Positions 27,445-36,414 of a stretch of DNA of 64,000 bases are shown here, piece by piece. Source of the stretch: Microbulbifer okhotskensis (GTDB lineage: Bacteria > Pseudomonadota > Gammaproteobacteria > Pseudomonadales > Cellvibrionaceae); the NCBI RefSeq assembly GCF_023895975.1, contig NZ_JALBWM010000013.1, forward strand, positions 1-64,000, written 5' to 3'. Numbering within the stretch: the stretch's first letter is position 1; each line of letters starts with the position of its first letter. The notes beneath the pieces were generated by a model. The model was not told the DNA's origin, searched no databases, and was given only the letters and a program-made list of their open reading frames with translations. Position numbers and translations under genes: made by a program.

Positions 27445-29201
27445 GATTTTGAACCCCTTTCGCTTAACTGCGCGGCCAGCTGCCCTTCCGCCGATTTAAT
27501 CTGTTCAGGCGGGACCTGCAGCAGGCGCATAGCCCCAGCCATAACCGAACCAAATACCGGCGCAGCTACTTCACCGCCGTAATATTTGGCATGACTGGGA
27601 TCATCAATCACTACCACGGCAGCCAACCGCGGCCTGTCGGCGGGAATAAAACCCGCAAATACCGAGCGGTAACGATTGTCCGCGTAACCCGTACTGCCAA
27701 CTTTGTGCACCGTACCGGTCTTGCCTGCAACTCGATACCCTTCCACGGCTGCGAGGCGGCCAGTGCCTCGAGCACCGATAACCGTTTCCAACATTGCCGT
27801 GACCTGTCGAGCAAGCGGTCCATCAATTACCTGTTGAGGCTCAACCTGCGTTTTGTCACCGGATAAAACCAACGAAACCGGGCGTTTAAGTCCGGTGTTT
27901 GCCAGCACACTGTAGGCTTGAGCCAATTGCACCGCATTGACTGTTAAACCGTAACCGAAGGCGAAATTAGCCCGCTCAATTGGATGCCAGCGGCTGCGGC
28001 TGGGTAAGATTCCCGGTGCCTCACCGGGAAAGCCGCTGCCAACCGCCTCGCCCAGCCCCAAGCGATAAAAGAGTTCCCGCAGAGAATTTGGTTCCAAATC
28101 GAGTGCAATTTTTGTAATACCCACCTGACTCGACTTGGTAATAATTTTAGTGAGGTCTATTTTTCCGTAATTAACCGGGTCCACCAATGTTTTTCCCGGT
28201 ACCCGAATATATCCAGGGCTGGTATTTATTTCTGTTTTAGGGGTATAGCGTCCGGTTTCCAAAGCCGCCAGCACCGTCAAAGGCTTAACCGTTGAACCTG
28301 GTTCAAACTGATCGATCAGAGCGCGATTGCGCATCGCGGCCGACTTAACCCCCTTACGGTTATTGGGATTAAAGGAAGGCTGATTGGCCATAGCCAGGAC
28401 GTCGCCACTGCGGGTATCCAGAATAACCATAAACCCAGAGGCGGCACCATTTTCTGCCACCGCCTGCTTTAACTCCCGGTAGGCCAAATATTGCAGACGC
28501 ATATCAATTGACAGGCGCAGATCGCGGCCCGGTTGCGCCTCCTGCTGGATAGCCAGATCCTGGACGGTTCGCCCCTTCAGATCCTTCACCACCTTGCGCG
28601 CGCCCGGCTGGCCCGAAAGCCAATCATCGTAGGCTAGTTCCAGCCCCTCTTGGCCGCGATCATCAATATTGGTAAAGCCGAGAAGTTGCGCCACCACCTC
28701 TCCCGCCGGATAAAAACGACGGTATTCTTTTTTACTATAAATACCGGCGATATCCAGCTTCAACACCTGCTCAGCTTCCTCGGGAGCGAGGTGCCGATGA
28801 AGGTACATAAATTCTTTAAGTCGGTATTTTTCTAGACGTGCACGCAATTTGGCCGGCTTTAGTTGTAGTGCCTTGGCTAAGTTTGCCAAGTTATCGACAC
28901 TTATTTCACGCAATAATTTAGGGTTGGCCCACAGGCTGTGAACCGGGGTGCTGACGGCCAGAAGCTCACCATTTCGATCGACAATCGAGCCTCGATAAGC
29001 TGCAATTTCCTCCGTACGGAGTGTCCGCGCACGCCCCTGATCCTGCAGGAAGCGATATCCACGTTCGGCGGCCGGCACCACCTGAAGCCTAGCCAAGTGA
29101 AATACCAGAGTCAGGGCGAGCAGACACAACAGGGCTGCCACCAACACAAAACGCCAGCGAGCTATTCCCGGTTGAATTTCCTTTTTTTTGACTGCGCCCA
29201 T
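27441..29201 (-). CDS. ftsI: Septal transpeptidase FtsI (PBP3)
   Basis: FtsI is the class B penicillin-binding protein that cross-links septal murein with FtsW. The 586-residue protein has a short cytoplasmic tail, a membrane anchor (about 17-38) and the pedestal with YRGSIVDRNGELLA. The transpeptidase domain contains the catalytic SxxK motif PGSTVKPLT (Ser303) and the KTGT motif AGKTGTVHK. The second motif, normally SxN, reads KSSQVG (Ser357-Gln359), with Gln in place of Asn. The gene overlaps murE, and a 191-bp gap with a hairpin separates it from ftsL. Confidence 0.96.
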   Translation of the reverse strand: MGAVKKKEIQPGIARWRFVLVAALLCLLALTLVFHLARLQVVPAAERGYRFLQDQGRARTLRTEEIAAYRGSIVDRNGELLAVSTPVHSLWANPKLLREISVDNLANLAKALQLKPAKLRARLEKYRLKEFMYLHRHLAPEEAEQVLKLDIAGIYSKKEYRRFYPAGEVVAQLLGFTNIDDRGQEGLELAYDDWLSGQPGARKVVKDLKGRTVQDLAIQQEAQPGRDLRLSIDMRLQYLAYRELKQAVAENGAASGFMVILDTRSGDVLAMANQPSFNPNNRKGVKSAAMRNRALIDQFEPGSTVKPLTVLAALETGRYTPKTEINTSPGYIRVPGKTLVDPVNYGKIDLTKIITKSSQVGITKIALDLEPNSLRELFYRLGLGEAVGSGFPGEAPGILPSRSRWHPIERANFAFGYGLTVNAVQLAQAYSVLANTGLKRPVSLVLSGDKTQVEPQQVIDGPLARQVTAMLETVIGARGTGRLAAVEGYRVAGKTGTVHKVGSTGYADNRYRSVFAGFIPADRPRLAAVVVIDDPSHAKYYGGEVAAPVFGSVMAGAMRLLQVPPEQIKSAEGQLAAQLSERGSKS

Positions 29202-29339
29202 GTTTGTCCAGTTGGCGTTATCTATTTATTCTGCGACTGAGCTGAGCCCACTGCCCCGTTCGGCCTTACCCCCGACACATTTAATCAGAGCACAAAATAT
29301 TTATAATTATTCACGAGGCCAAAGCCCCAAACGCAGAAA

Positions 29340-29360
29340 CCCCACCGAAAAACAGTGGGG
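29340..29360 (-). terminator. Hairpin in the ftsL-ftsI gap (possible attenuator)
   Basis: CCCCAC and GTGGGG form a 6-bp GC stem with a 9-nt loop. On the minus strand it is followed by TTTCTGCGTTTGG. It lies 33 bp after the ftsL stop, inside an otherwise compact operon. The poor T run argues for attenuation or RNA processing rather than full termination. Confidence 0.4.
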
Positions 29361-29392
29361 CACAGTACGTCTCACCTCGGGGTCGCATGAGC

Positions 29393-29668
29393 CTAATCTG
29401 TTACTACCAAAACCTGCTCTGAAGGGCTCGGTGCATGCATCTTCAATTTTTTGCGCGCCACCTGCTCTACTCGGCTATAAGCTGACCAAGCTCCTTTTTC
29501 CAACAGCAAACGCTCTTGTTCGTAGCGCAACTCATCATGGGCTTTTTGTGTTTTACCCAGCTCGGCGGTCAACTCCCTACTGCGTTGAGTGATATAAACG
29601 ACCGAGAGTGACGACAGAATGACAGCAACCCACATCAGCCCCACACCAAACAGCAGCTTCCCGGACAT
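29393..29668 (-). CDS. ftsL: Cell division protein FtsL
   Basis: FtsL is the small bitopic partner of FtsB and FtsQ that activates FtsWI. The start at 29668 gives 91 residues (MSGKLLFGVGLMW); the upstream in-frame codons overlap rsmH. One membrane helix (about 5-28) is followed by a periplasmic coiled coil (SRELTAELGKTQKAHDELRYEQERL) and the C-terminal RVEQVARKKLKMHAPSPSEQVLV, typical of FtsL. It lies between rsmH (4 bp) and ftsI. Confidence 0.92.
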   Translation of the reverse strand: MSGKLLFGVGLMWVAVILSSLSVVYITQRSRELTAELGKTQKAHDELRYEQERLLLEKGAWSAYSRVEQVARKKLKMHAPSPSEQVLVVTD

Positions 29669-29672
29669 AAAC

Positions 29673-30605
29673 TCAATTTCCAGCCAGCTTCTCCGCAACC
29701 CGCATTACCGCACTGCGTGATCGCTGATTCTCATCTACTTCGCTGGTATTCGCCTTTACTGCTTTACCCACCGAGCGCAGTGTTTTTACAATCTGGCTGT
29801 CCATCACCGGGAGTCCACGGGGAAGCTGAGGACCACGCTCCTTCTCACGGATAAATCGCTTCACGATTCGGTCCTCCAGAGAGTGGAAACTGATAACTAC
29901 CAATCGCCCTCCGGGCGCCAATAACTGCAGTGATTTATCCAGAGCGCTATGGAGATCGTCCAATTCTCCATTGATATGGATACGGATAGCTTGGAACACC
30001 CGAGTGGCTGGATGCTTACCTTTCTCCCAGGCGGGATTTGCTTCTTTTACGACCTCAGCCAAATCGAGGGTGCGCTCAAATGGCTTCTCCTTCCGTCGCC
30101 GCACAATGGCTCCAGCCATTCGGCGGGCAAAGCGCTCCTCACCATATTCTTTAAACACCCGAACCATCTCAGCTTCAGCTTCAGTATTGACCCATTGAGC
30201 TGCGCTGAGGCCTCGACTGGTATCCATACGCATATCCAGCGGGCCGTCGTTCATAAAACTGAAACCTCGCTCGGCCTGGTCCAACTGCGGCGAGGAAACC
30301 CCCAAATCGAGCAAAATTCCACTGACCTTTCCTGCAAATTGTCCCGCAGCAACATCCATATCCGCAAAAGACCCATGCCAAATAGAAAAGCGCGACTCTC
30401 CAGCAAATCTCTGCTCAGCAAAATCGATAGCCTGAGGGTCTTTATCCACCCCCACCAATTGGCCATCGGGGCCAAGGCTATCCAAGATAGCTGCACTGTG
30501 CCCCCCGCGACCAAAAGTACCGTCGAGATAAAATCCGTCAGGCTCCGTTACCAAAGCGTCTACGGCCTCGCGTAACAACACACTGCGATGCAATTCTTGA
30601 GACAC
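29673..30605 (-). CDS. rsmH: 16S rRNA m4C1402 methyltransferase RsmH
   Basis: RsmH methylates N4 of C1402 in the ribosomal P site using SAM. The 310-residue protein begins with the family signature [13 protein letters not shown] and the SAM loop [15 protein letters not shown]. It also has [35 protein letters not shown] and [16 protein letters not shown]. Formerly called MraW. It is the second gene of the dcw operon, 12 bp after mraZ. Confidence 0.98.
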   Translation of the reverse strand: MSQELHRSVLLREAVDALVTEPDGFYLDGTFGRGGHSAAILDSLGPDGQLVGVDKDPQAIDFAEQRFAGESRFSIWHGSFADMDVAAGQFAGKVSGILLDLGVSSPQLDQAERGFSFMNDGPLDMRMDTSRGLSAAQWVNTEAEAEMVRVFKEYGEERFARRMAGAIVRRRKEKPFERTLDLAEVVKEANPAWEKGKHPATRVFQAIRIHINGELDDLHSALDKSLQLLAPGGRLVVISFHSLEDRIVKRFIREKERGPQLPRGLPVMDSQIVKTLRSVGKAVKANTSEVDENQRSRSAVMRVAEKLAGN

Positions 30606-30617
30606 CCGGTATTCCCC

Positions 30618-31061
30618 TTATAAAGAGAGGGATGCCATTTCCTCTGGCATACCCCCCTCATATTCACTATCGTCGAGCCAGGACATCCAGCGCTCCTCAC
30701 TCCAGAGCTCCAGTTTTTTTCCCTGGCCCACTAACATCAGTTTCTTTTCAAGCCCCGCATACTCCCGTAGAGTCGGGGGGATCAACACCCTGCCATTGCC
30801 ATCCACCTGTAGCTCACAGGCATACCCTATGAGCAGGCGCTGGGCGCGCCGAGCCACTTTATTAAAACTTGGTAGAGCCTCAATCTTCGGTAAAATCAGT
30901 TGCCACTGCGGCGATGGATAGACCAGTAAACAGCGTTCTTCGGTGTGGGCAGTCACCACCAGGCAACCCGCACACTCATCCAACAGCTTGTCGCGGACGC
31001 GCGCTGGTATTGCCAGACGCCCCTTGGCGTCCATGTTGATGGCATGGCTGCCTAAATACAT
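30618..31061 (-). CDS. mraZ: Transcriptional regulator MraZ
   Basis: MraZ is the AbrB-fold repressor of the dcw operon; in E. coli it binds repeats upstream of its own gene. The 147-residue protein has two repeats of the domain: [21 protein letters not shown] (about 4-24) and [24 protein letters not shown] (about 74-97), each with the characteristic D-x-x-GR-(L/V)-x-IP. Four matching DNA boxes lie about 130-160 bp upstream. Confidence 0.97.
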   Translation of the reverse strand: MYLGSHAINMDAKGRLAIPARVRDKLLDECAGCLVVTAHTEERCLLVYPSPQWQLILPKIEALPSFNKVARRAQRLLIGYACELQVDGNGRVLIPPTLREYAGLEKKLMLVGQGKKLELWSEERWMSWLDDSEYEGGMPEEMASLSL

Positions 31062-31188
31062 TCCTGTGATTCTTACTCGCTACTGAGATCGCACTGGTTG
31101 CGACTCTCTCCGCTATGGCGGGCCCTTGGGGGAAAATGCTCGATTTTTGACGGGCGATGTAAACGCCCACTTACTTACCGGGAATAAA

Positions 31189-31223
31189 CCACAAATTTCC
31201 ACGATTTTCCACTTTTTCCCACC
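31189..31223 (-). promoter_or_regulatory. MraZ operator: four GTGG boxes at 10-bp period
   Basis: On the minus strand GTGGG, GTGGA, GTGGA and GTGGT begin exactly 10 bp apart (plus-strand CCAC at 31189, 31199, 31209 and 31219) with A/T-rich spacers. This is the known MraZ box layout (TGGG-like cores with 5-nt spacers). It starts just downstream of the -10 element, so binding would block initiation. Confidence 0.85.
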
Positions 31224-31229
31224 CTCAAC

Positions 31230-31257
31230 ACTATAAAACTGGCCTACATAAAGTCAA
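31230..31257 (-). promoter_or_regulatory. Sigma-70 promoter of the dcw operon (Pmra)
   Basis: The minus strand reads TTGACT, a 16-bp spacer and TATAGT, a near-consensus housekeeping promoter. It is placed immediately upstream of the MraZ boxes. It gives a leader of roughly 160 nt before mraZ. Confidence 0.8.
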
Positions 31258-31494
31258 GGAAATCGACCGCAAAGTCCCCATAAGCCCTTGTAATTTCGCG
31301 GACTCCAGTGAAGTGGCGCATATTGGCACATAAGAACCACTCACAACAGTCCGAATTGGCGCGAGCGCTCCCTTACAATTTCATCGATTTATTTCTCCTG
31401 CGCGGAAGCTCACACAGTCGATATCAGGGCGACCACAGAGTGAATATTGGGGAAGCTCACGGCAAAAGAGAGGGAGCAAGATTTCTATACAAAC

Positions 31495-31522
31495 AAAAAA
31501 GCCCGGCAAATGCCGGGCTTTT
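31495..31522 (-). terminator. Rho-independent terminator of rnpB
   Basis: GCCCGGC and GCCGGGC form a 7-bp stem with a 4-nt loop, extended by AAAA/TTTT. Six T follow on the minus strand. It lies directly after the RNase P RNA. Confidence 0.9.
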
Positions 31523-31525
31523 GAA

Positions 31526-31882
<357 letters not shown>

Positions 31883-31948
31883 CGAAGAGTAAAGAGGCGA
31901 CAGCTGGAATGCAACAGGCAATCGCAACAATCAGTGTAAACAGCTGCC

Positions 31949-32791
31949 CTATTTTTGCTCCAGGCTCCAGTTATACAGAACTTTCTTCTTTACGCCGGTG
32001 ATCTCTGCAGCAAGAGCTGCCGCTTTCTTCGGTGGCAGCTCCGCAAGCAATAAAGACATTATCCGCTGAGCTTCTGCGTCAAGTTCGCTTTCGCGGGAAC
32101 GCTCGGCGCCGCGCACCAACAAAACAATTTCACCGCGCTGCTGGTTGCTATCGGCACGCACCCACTCGACCAGTTTCACCAACGGCATCAATTGGAAGAT
32201 TTCAAAGGCTTTACTGACCTCACGGGCAATGACAGCCTCTCGCCGACCACCAAAGACCGTGGCCATTGCCTCTAACGTGCCGACAACACGGTGCGGCGCC
32301 TCATAGAAAACCAATGTGCGACCATCATCAACCAACCCTTGCAACGCACGCTCACGCGCACCAGGCTTGGCCGGCAAAAACCCTTCAAAACTGAACTTAT
32401 CACTCGGCAGGCCCGCGGCACTCAGTGCGGCAACAAACGCACAGGCACCGGGTATCGGCGAAACCTTAATCCCTCGCTCACGCGCTTGGCGCACCAAGCG
32501 ATAACCCGGGTCAGAGATAAGCGGTGTGCCGGCATCGGATATCAGGGCAATGGTCTGCCCCTGCTCGAGGCGCTGTAAAATCTGCTCGGTGCGCTTGTCA
32601 TCCGAGTGATCATGGTACGCCATCAATGGAGTATCGATATTAAAGTGGGAAAATAATCTCTGACTGTGACGCGTGTCCTCCGCCGCAACCAGATCGGCAC
32701 ATTGTAGAACTTCGACCGCTCGCGGTACCATATCACCCAAATTACCAATGGGCGTAGCGACAATATAAAGCAGCGCCTGATCCGGTCCCAT
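31949..32791 (-). CDS. rsmI: 16S rRNA 2'-O-methyltransferase RsmI
   Basis: RsmI methylates the ribose of C1402, the same nucleotide that RsmH modifies on the base; both genes are here. The 280-residue tetrapyrrole-methylase-fold protein has LYIVATPIGNLGDM at the start, AEDTRHSQRLFSHF, ISDAGTPLISDPGYRLV, PIPGACAFVAALSAAGLPSD and FYEAPHRV. It is divergent from lpoA with a 39-bp gap. Confidence 0.97.
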   Translation of the reverse strand: MGPDQALLYIVATPIGNLGDMVPRAVEVLQCADLVAAEDTRHSQRLFSHFNIDTPLMAYHDHSDDKRTEQILQRLEQGQTIALISDAGTPLISDPGYRLVRQARERGIKVSPIPGACAFVAALSAAGLPSDKFSFEGFLPAKPGARERALQGLVDDGRTLVFYEAPHRVVGTLEAMATVFGGRREAVIAREVSKAFEIFQLMPLVKLVEWVRADSNQQRGEIVLLVRGAERSRESELDAEAQRIMSLLLAELPPKKAAALAAEITGVKKKVLYNWSLEQK

Positions 32792-32830
32792 AGCTGTTCA
32801 CTCCAAATTTAAATATTGCGGGAGAAGATT

Positions 32831-34744
32831 ATGTCCGCCTCTTCCCGGCGCACCCCTACTGTAATCACCAGAATGGCCGTTGCCGCACTGGCAGTGGCGC
32901 TGTCTGCCTGCCAGACCCCGGCTTCCCGGCCGAGCGTTTATCAGCCAACCTATCCGGCAAACCATACCGCTAGCCGCAGTGATGCGGTACGTATGCTGCG
33001 CGCTGCCGAAGCTCTCCCAGCTCCGGCACGAGACCAGCAGCGCCTGCAGGCGGCCGCTATTCTATACGAGCTAGGCGATAAAGAGACGGCAAAAGAGGCC
33101 GTCGACAAAATTACGCCCGAGCAGCTAGACGACATTCTGTTCGCCAGCTTTGCTCAGGTCTATGGCAGCCTACTCGCCGCTGATGACGATTTCTTTGAGG
33201 CCTTGGACCTTGCAGCCTCGCCCCGCCTGCAAGAAGTGTGGCCACAATTGCCGCGTACTACGGCCCTGCCACTGCGCAATCTCCGTGCGGACCTGTGGGG
33301 GTTACTGGGCAATCTCGACAGCGCTATTGATGAGCGACGCGAAATCTCCTACATCGCCCAATCCGAGCAGGCGATTACCGAGAACAACAACGGATTCTGG
33401 CATTTGCTAACACAACTGCCTTCCAGCGAGCTGAAAATGCGCGCTACGCTGAGTACCGATACGCAAATGCGTGCCTGGTACCAGCTGGCACTCCTTGGCC
33501 GAGACACTCAATCCGACATCAGTTCCCAGCTCATCGCCCTGAGTCGCTGGCGTGAACGCTGGCCCGCTCATAGCGCCAACTCACACCCGCCCCAGGCGTT
33601 ACTGCTACTTGAAAAATTGGCCACCCAGCGGGCCAGTAATATTGCGCTGTTACTCCCCCTCTCGGGCCCCCTCGGAAATGCAGGACGCGCAATTCGCGAC
33701 GGCTTTATGGCCGCTCACTACACCGCACTAAACGCCGGCGGCGCCACGCCAAAGTTATTGGTCTACGACACGGGAGCGGAACACCCCTTCGATGAGATTT
33801 ATCAAAAAGCCGTGGATGCCGGAGCCCAGGTAATTATCGGGCCCCTGGATAAAAGTAAAGTCGCCAACTTACTCGCCACAGAAAAACTGCCAGTACCCAC
33901 TCTGGCCCTGAACTATGGCGATCAAGGCCGATTGACCAATGATCTGGTCCAGTTCGGACTGGCCATTGAGGACGAAGCCAGGCAAATCGCGCAACACGCC
34001 TATCGCCAGGGAAAACGCCAGGCGATGGTCCTAACTGCCGACAATAATTGGGGACAACGCGGTGCTGAAGCATTTCAAGCGGAATGGCAACGCCTGGGTG
34101 GCTCTGTCAGTATCCGCAGAACCTTCAAGGACAACAGTAAATTCTCAACCCTAGTCAGCGATGCGCTACTGATACCGGCCAGTCATACACGAAAAAAAGA
34201 ACTGCAAAGCCGCCTCGCTGCAAAACTGGAATTTACCCCGCGCCGCCGCGACGATGTGGATATGGTCTTCCTGGCGGCCCAGCCGCAGCAAGCACGCCAA
34301 CTCAACCCCATGCTGACTTATTATTACGCCAATGATCTACCGATATACGCGACCTCCCATGTGTTTGGGGGCAACATCAACCGCAATCGCGACAGGGATA
34401 TGAACGGTATTCACTTTACCGCTCTGCCCTGGTTATTTGAAAGCCATCAAACCAAGCAGGATATTGAAGAGCAGGCCTCTCCAGCCCCGGCTTTTGCCCG
34501 CTTGTACGCCTTGGGCGCAGATGCCTTCCGCCTCTATCCCCGCCTGCCAATGCTGCGCCAATTCCCCGAACAAAAAGTACATGGGCTCACCGGCGCACTG
34601 AGCCTAAGCGCCGATGGTCGGATTATTCGCGAGCAAATGTGGGCACGAATCGACAAAGGGGTACCGGTGCCCGTAACCACCATAGAACCGCTGCTGCCGC
34701 AGCAGGAGCCCATCGAACTAAACGGAAAACGTGAAGCTTTTTAA
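32831..34744 (+). CDS. lpoA: LpoA-type outer-membrane lipoprotein (PBP1 activator)
   Basis: LpoA is an outer-membrane lipoprotein that reaches through the periplasm to stimulate PBP1a. The ATG at 32831, with GGGAG upstream, gives 637 residues. The signal peptide ends in the lipobox ALSAC with Cys27. An N-terminal helical TPR-like region (about 55-265) is followed by an ABC-substrate-binding-like fold beginning IALLLPLSGPLGNAGRAIRDGF. It contains VIIGPLDKSKVANLL and IYATSHVFGG. It overlaps yraN by 14 bp. The order rsmI/lpoA/yraN/diaA/dolP matches other gammaproteobacteria. Confidence 0.93.
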   Translation: MSASSRRTPTVITRMAVAALAVALSACQTPASRPSVYQPTYPANHTASRSDAVRMLRAAEALPAPARDQQRLQAAAILYELGDKETAKEAVDKITPEQLDDILFASFAQVYGSLLAADDDFFEALDLAASPRLQEVWPQLPRTTALPLRNLRADLWGLLGNLDSAIDERREISYIAQSEQAITENNNGFWHLLTQLPSSELKMRATLSTDTQMRAWYQLALLGRDTQSDISSQLIALSRWRERWPAHSANSHPPQALLLLEKLATQRASNIALLLPLSGPLGNAGRAIRDGFMAAHYTALNAGGATPKLLVYDTGAEHPFDEIYQKAVDAGAQVIIGPLDKSKVANLLATEKLPVPTLALNYGDQGRLTNDLVQFGLAIEDEARQIAQHAYRQGKRQAMVLTADNNWGQRGAEAFQAEWQRLGGSVSIRRTFKDNSKFSTLVSDALLIPASHTRKKELQSRLAAKLEFTPRRRDDVDMVFLAAQPQQARQLNPMLTYYYANDLPIYATSHVFGGNINRNRDRDMNGIHFTALPWLFESHQTKQDIEEQASPAPAFARLYALGADAFRLYPRLPMLRQFPEQKVHGLTGALSLSADGRIIREQMWARIDKGVPVPVTTIEPLLPQQEPIELNGKREAF

Positions 34745-35093
34745 AGGCCCCAGCAGTGCCCTAGGCACTCAAATGGAGGATGCCGCGGCCCGCTATTTAA
34801 AGCCTGCAGGGCTCTTCCTGCTCGAACGCAATTACCGTAGTTATTACGGAGAGATAGACCTTATCGCCCGTGAAAGCGATACTGTCGTGTTCGTGGAAGT
34901 GCGCTTCCGACGCAAAAGCCGCTTTGGGGGAGCCGCAGTCAGCGTGGACACACGTAAACAAAAGAAGCTGCTGGCTACCGCGAACAGTTATTTACAGCAA
35001 CATAAGCTGGACTGTCCGTGCCGCTTCGATGTCCTTGCCATAGACGGCAATGCACATAACATTCAGTGGATTAAAAATGCCTTCGAAGCTTAA
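34731..35093 (+). CDS. yraN: UPF0102 (YraN) nuclease-fold protein
   Basis: This 120-residue protein has the PD-(D/E)xK-like core of the YraN family: GEIDLIARESDTVVFVEVRFR, followed by GGAAVSVDTRKQKKLL and CRFDVLAID. The family resembles Holliday-junction resolvases, but its cellular role is not established. The GTG start at 34731 lies inside the lpoA end; an ATG at 34771 is too late to preserve the N-terminal helix. Confidence 0.9.
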   Translation: MKLFKGPSSALGTQMEDAAARYLKPAGLFLLERNYRSYYGEIDLIARESDTVVFVEVRFRRKSRFGGAAVSVDTRKQKKLLATANSYLQQHKLDCPCRFDVLAIDGNAHNIQWIKNAFEA

Positions 35094-35157
35094 GGCAAAA
35101 TTGAGATTTACCCCGTCAAGTTATGGTGAGCCTGGACTCACCTGAATTAAGGACACA

Positions 35158-35748
35158 ATGGAACAGCGAGTCGTAACCCTTTTTCACCACAGCCTAGAAG
35201 CCACTATGAATGCTGGCGAAATACTGGCCCCGCTGATCGCAGAAGCCAGTGAAATGGTGGTGCATACACTCTTGTCAGATAGCAAAGTCCTGCTCTGTGG
35301 TAATGGAGTCAGTGGCGCATTGGCGCAAAGTTTCAGCTCGCAACTCACCGGGGGCTTCCAGCGTGAACGCCCCGGCCTTCCGGCAATGGCACTCAATAGC
35401 GACGGGGTCTCCATGGGTACCGTTGCACAAAATCATGGCAGTGCAGATACTTTTGCACACCCGGTTCGCGCCTTGGGGCAACCCGGTGACCTGCTGGTAA
35501 TCATCAGTAGTGATGGCCGTGATTCCAATCTCGTACAAGCTATGCGCGCTGCCCGGGACCGGGATATGGGCATACTTGCCCTCACAGGCGGCGAAGGTGG
35601 CGACTGCGCTGCATTGCTCGACACACATGATATTGAACTGCGCGTACCATCTGATGTCGCAGCTGAGGTACACCAAGTACATCTTCTGACTATTTTTTGC
35701 CTGTGCGACCTGATCGACAGCAGTTTGTTCGGTGGCTACGAGGACTAA
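35158..35748 (+). CDS. diaA: SIS-domain protein, DiaA / phosphoheptose isomerase family
   Basis: This 196-residue single-SIS-domain protein is close to E. coli DiaA, which binds DnaA and promotes initiation, and to GmhA. The SIS core includes VLLCGNGVSGALAQSFSSQL, LVIISSDGRDSNLVQAM and GILALTGGEGGDCAALLD. The loop CGNGVSG differs from the CGNGGSA of catalytic GmhA enzymes. The neighbours yraN and dolP favour DiaA. A separate sugar-isomerase role cannot be excluded. Confidence 0.85.
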   Translation: MEQRVVTLFHHSLEATMNAGEILAPLIAEASEMVVHTLLSDSKVLLCGNGVSGALAQSFSSQLTGGFQRERPGLPAMALNSDGVSMGTVAQNHGSADTFAHPVRALGQPGDLLVIISSDGRDSNLVQAMRAARDRDMGILALTGGEGGDCAALLDTHDIELRVPSDVAAEVHQVHLLTIFCLCDLIDSSLFGGYED

Positions 35749-35751
35749 ACG

Positions 35752-36342
35752 ATGAACAACAAAAAGTTGCCCGTGGGAAAATGCCTACTGGTTGCACTCA
35801 TTGCCACCGCCCTGCTGGGTGGCTGCAGCACCGTGCTGGAAGCCACCAATGACGGCCCCATTCAACAGGACCCTGGCCAGCGATCTTTTGGGACCTATAT
35901 TGATGACCAGCGTATCGAGACAGTAACCACGGTCAACATCAATAAGGCCCACCCCGACCTGAAAACCTCAAATATCAATATCAATTCATTTAACGGTGTG
36001 ATCCTCCTCACTGGACAAGTACCCAGCCAGGAGCTGCGCCTGCTCGCCGGACGCACCGCCGAACAAGTGCAAAATGTCCGCCAGGTCTACAACGAAACCC
36101 AGGTGCGCGGCAAGGTCACCCTGCTTGCCAGTACCAGCGATACCTGGCTGACTACCAAGGTGAAAAGTAACCTGTTCGCAAACAAAGAGGTGGACAGCGG
36201 GCGAATCAAAATCGTTACGGAAAATGGGGTGGTTTACCTGATGGGACTCCTCACCCCCGCAGAGGCTGAGCACGCAGCGGAAATTACCCGCTCCATCGGC
36301 GGGGTACAAAAGGTTGTGAAAGCGGTGGAATACATCAACTAA
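35752..36342 (+). CDS. dolP: Dual-BON-domain outer-membrane lipoprotein DolP
   Basis: This 196-residue lipoprotein has lipobox LLGGC with Cys25 and two BON domains (about 48-117 and 125-195). Each has the GxVxLxGxV pattern: [12 protein letters not shown] and [13 protein letters not shown]. DolP (YraP) binds anionic phospholipid, localises to division sites and supports outer-membrane integrity. It lies 3 bp after diaA and ends at a strong bidirectional terminator. Confidence 0.93.
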   Translation: MNNKKLPVGKCLLVALIATALLGGCSTVLEATNDGPIQQDPGQRSFGTYIDDQRIETVTTVNINKAHPDLKTSNININSFNGVILLTGQVPSQELRLLAGRTAEQVQNVRQVYNETQVRGKVTLLASTSDTWLTTKVKSNLFANKEVDSGRIKIVTENGVVYLMGLLTPAEAEHAAEITRSIGGVQKVVKAVEYIN

Positions 36343-36361
36343 CGCCATAGACCGCACAACT

Positions 36362-36391
36362 AAAAAACGGAGGCCTTGGCCTCCGTTTTTT
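36362..36391. terminator. Bidirectional terminator between dolP and thiolase
   Basis: AAAAAACGGAGGCC-TT-GGCCTCCGTTTTTT is an almost perfect palindrome with T runs on both strands. It serves the converging dolP and thiolase genes. Confidence 0.92.
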
Positions 36392-36414
36392 AGTTGTGCT
36401 CAAGCGCCGCTGAA

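Noticed and set aside
29188-29592. 134-codon plus-strand ORF across ftsI start and ftsL
   Set aside because: Covers ftsL in antisense and the hairpin gap; sequence has no protein-like pattern.
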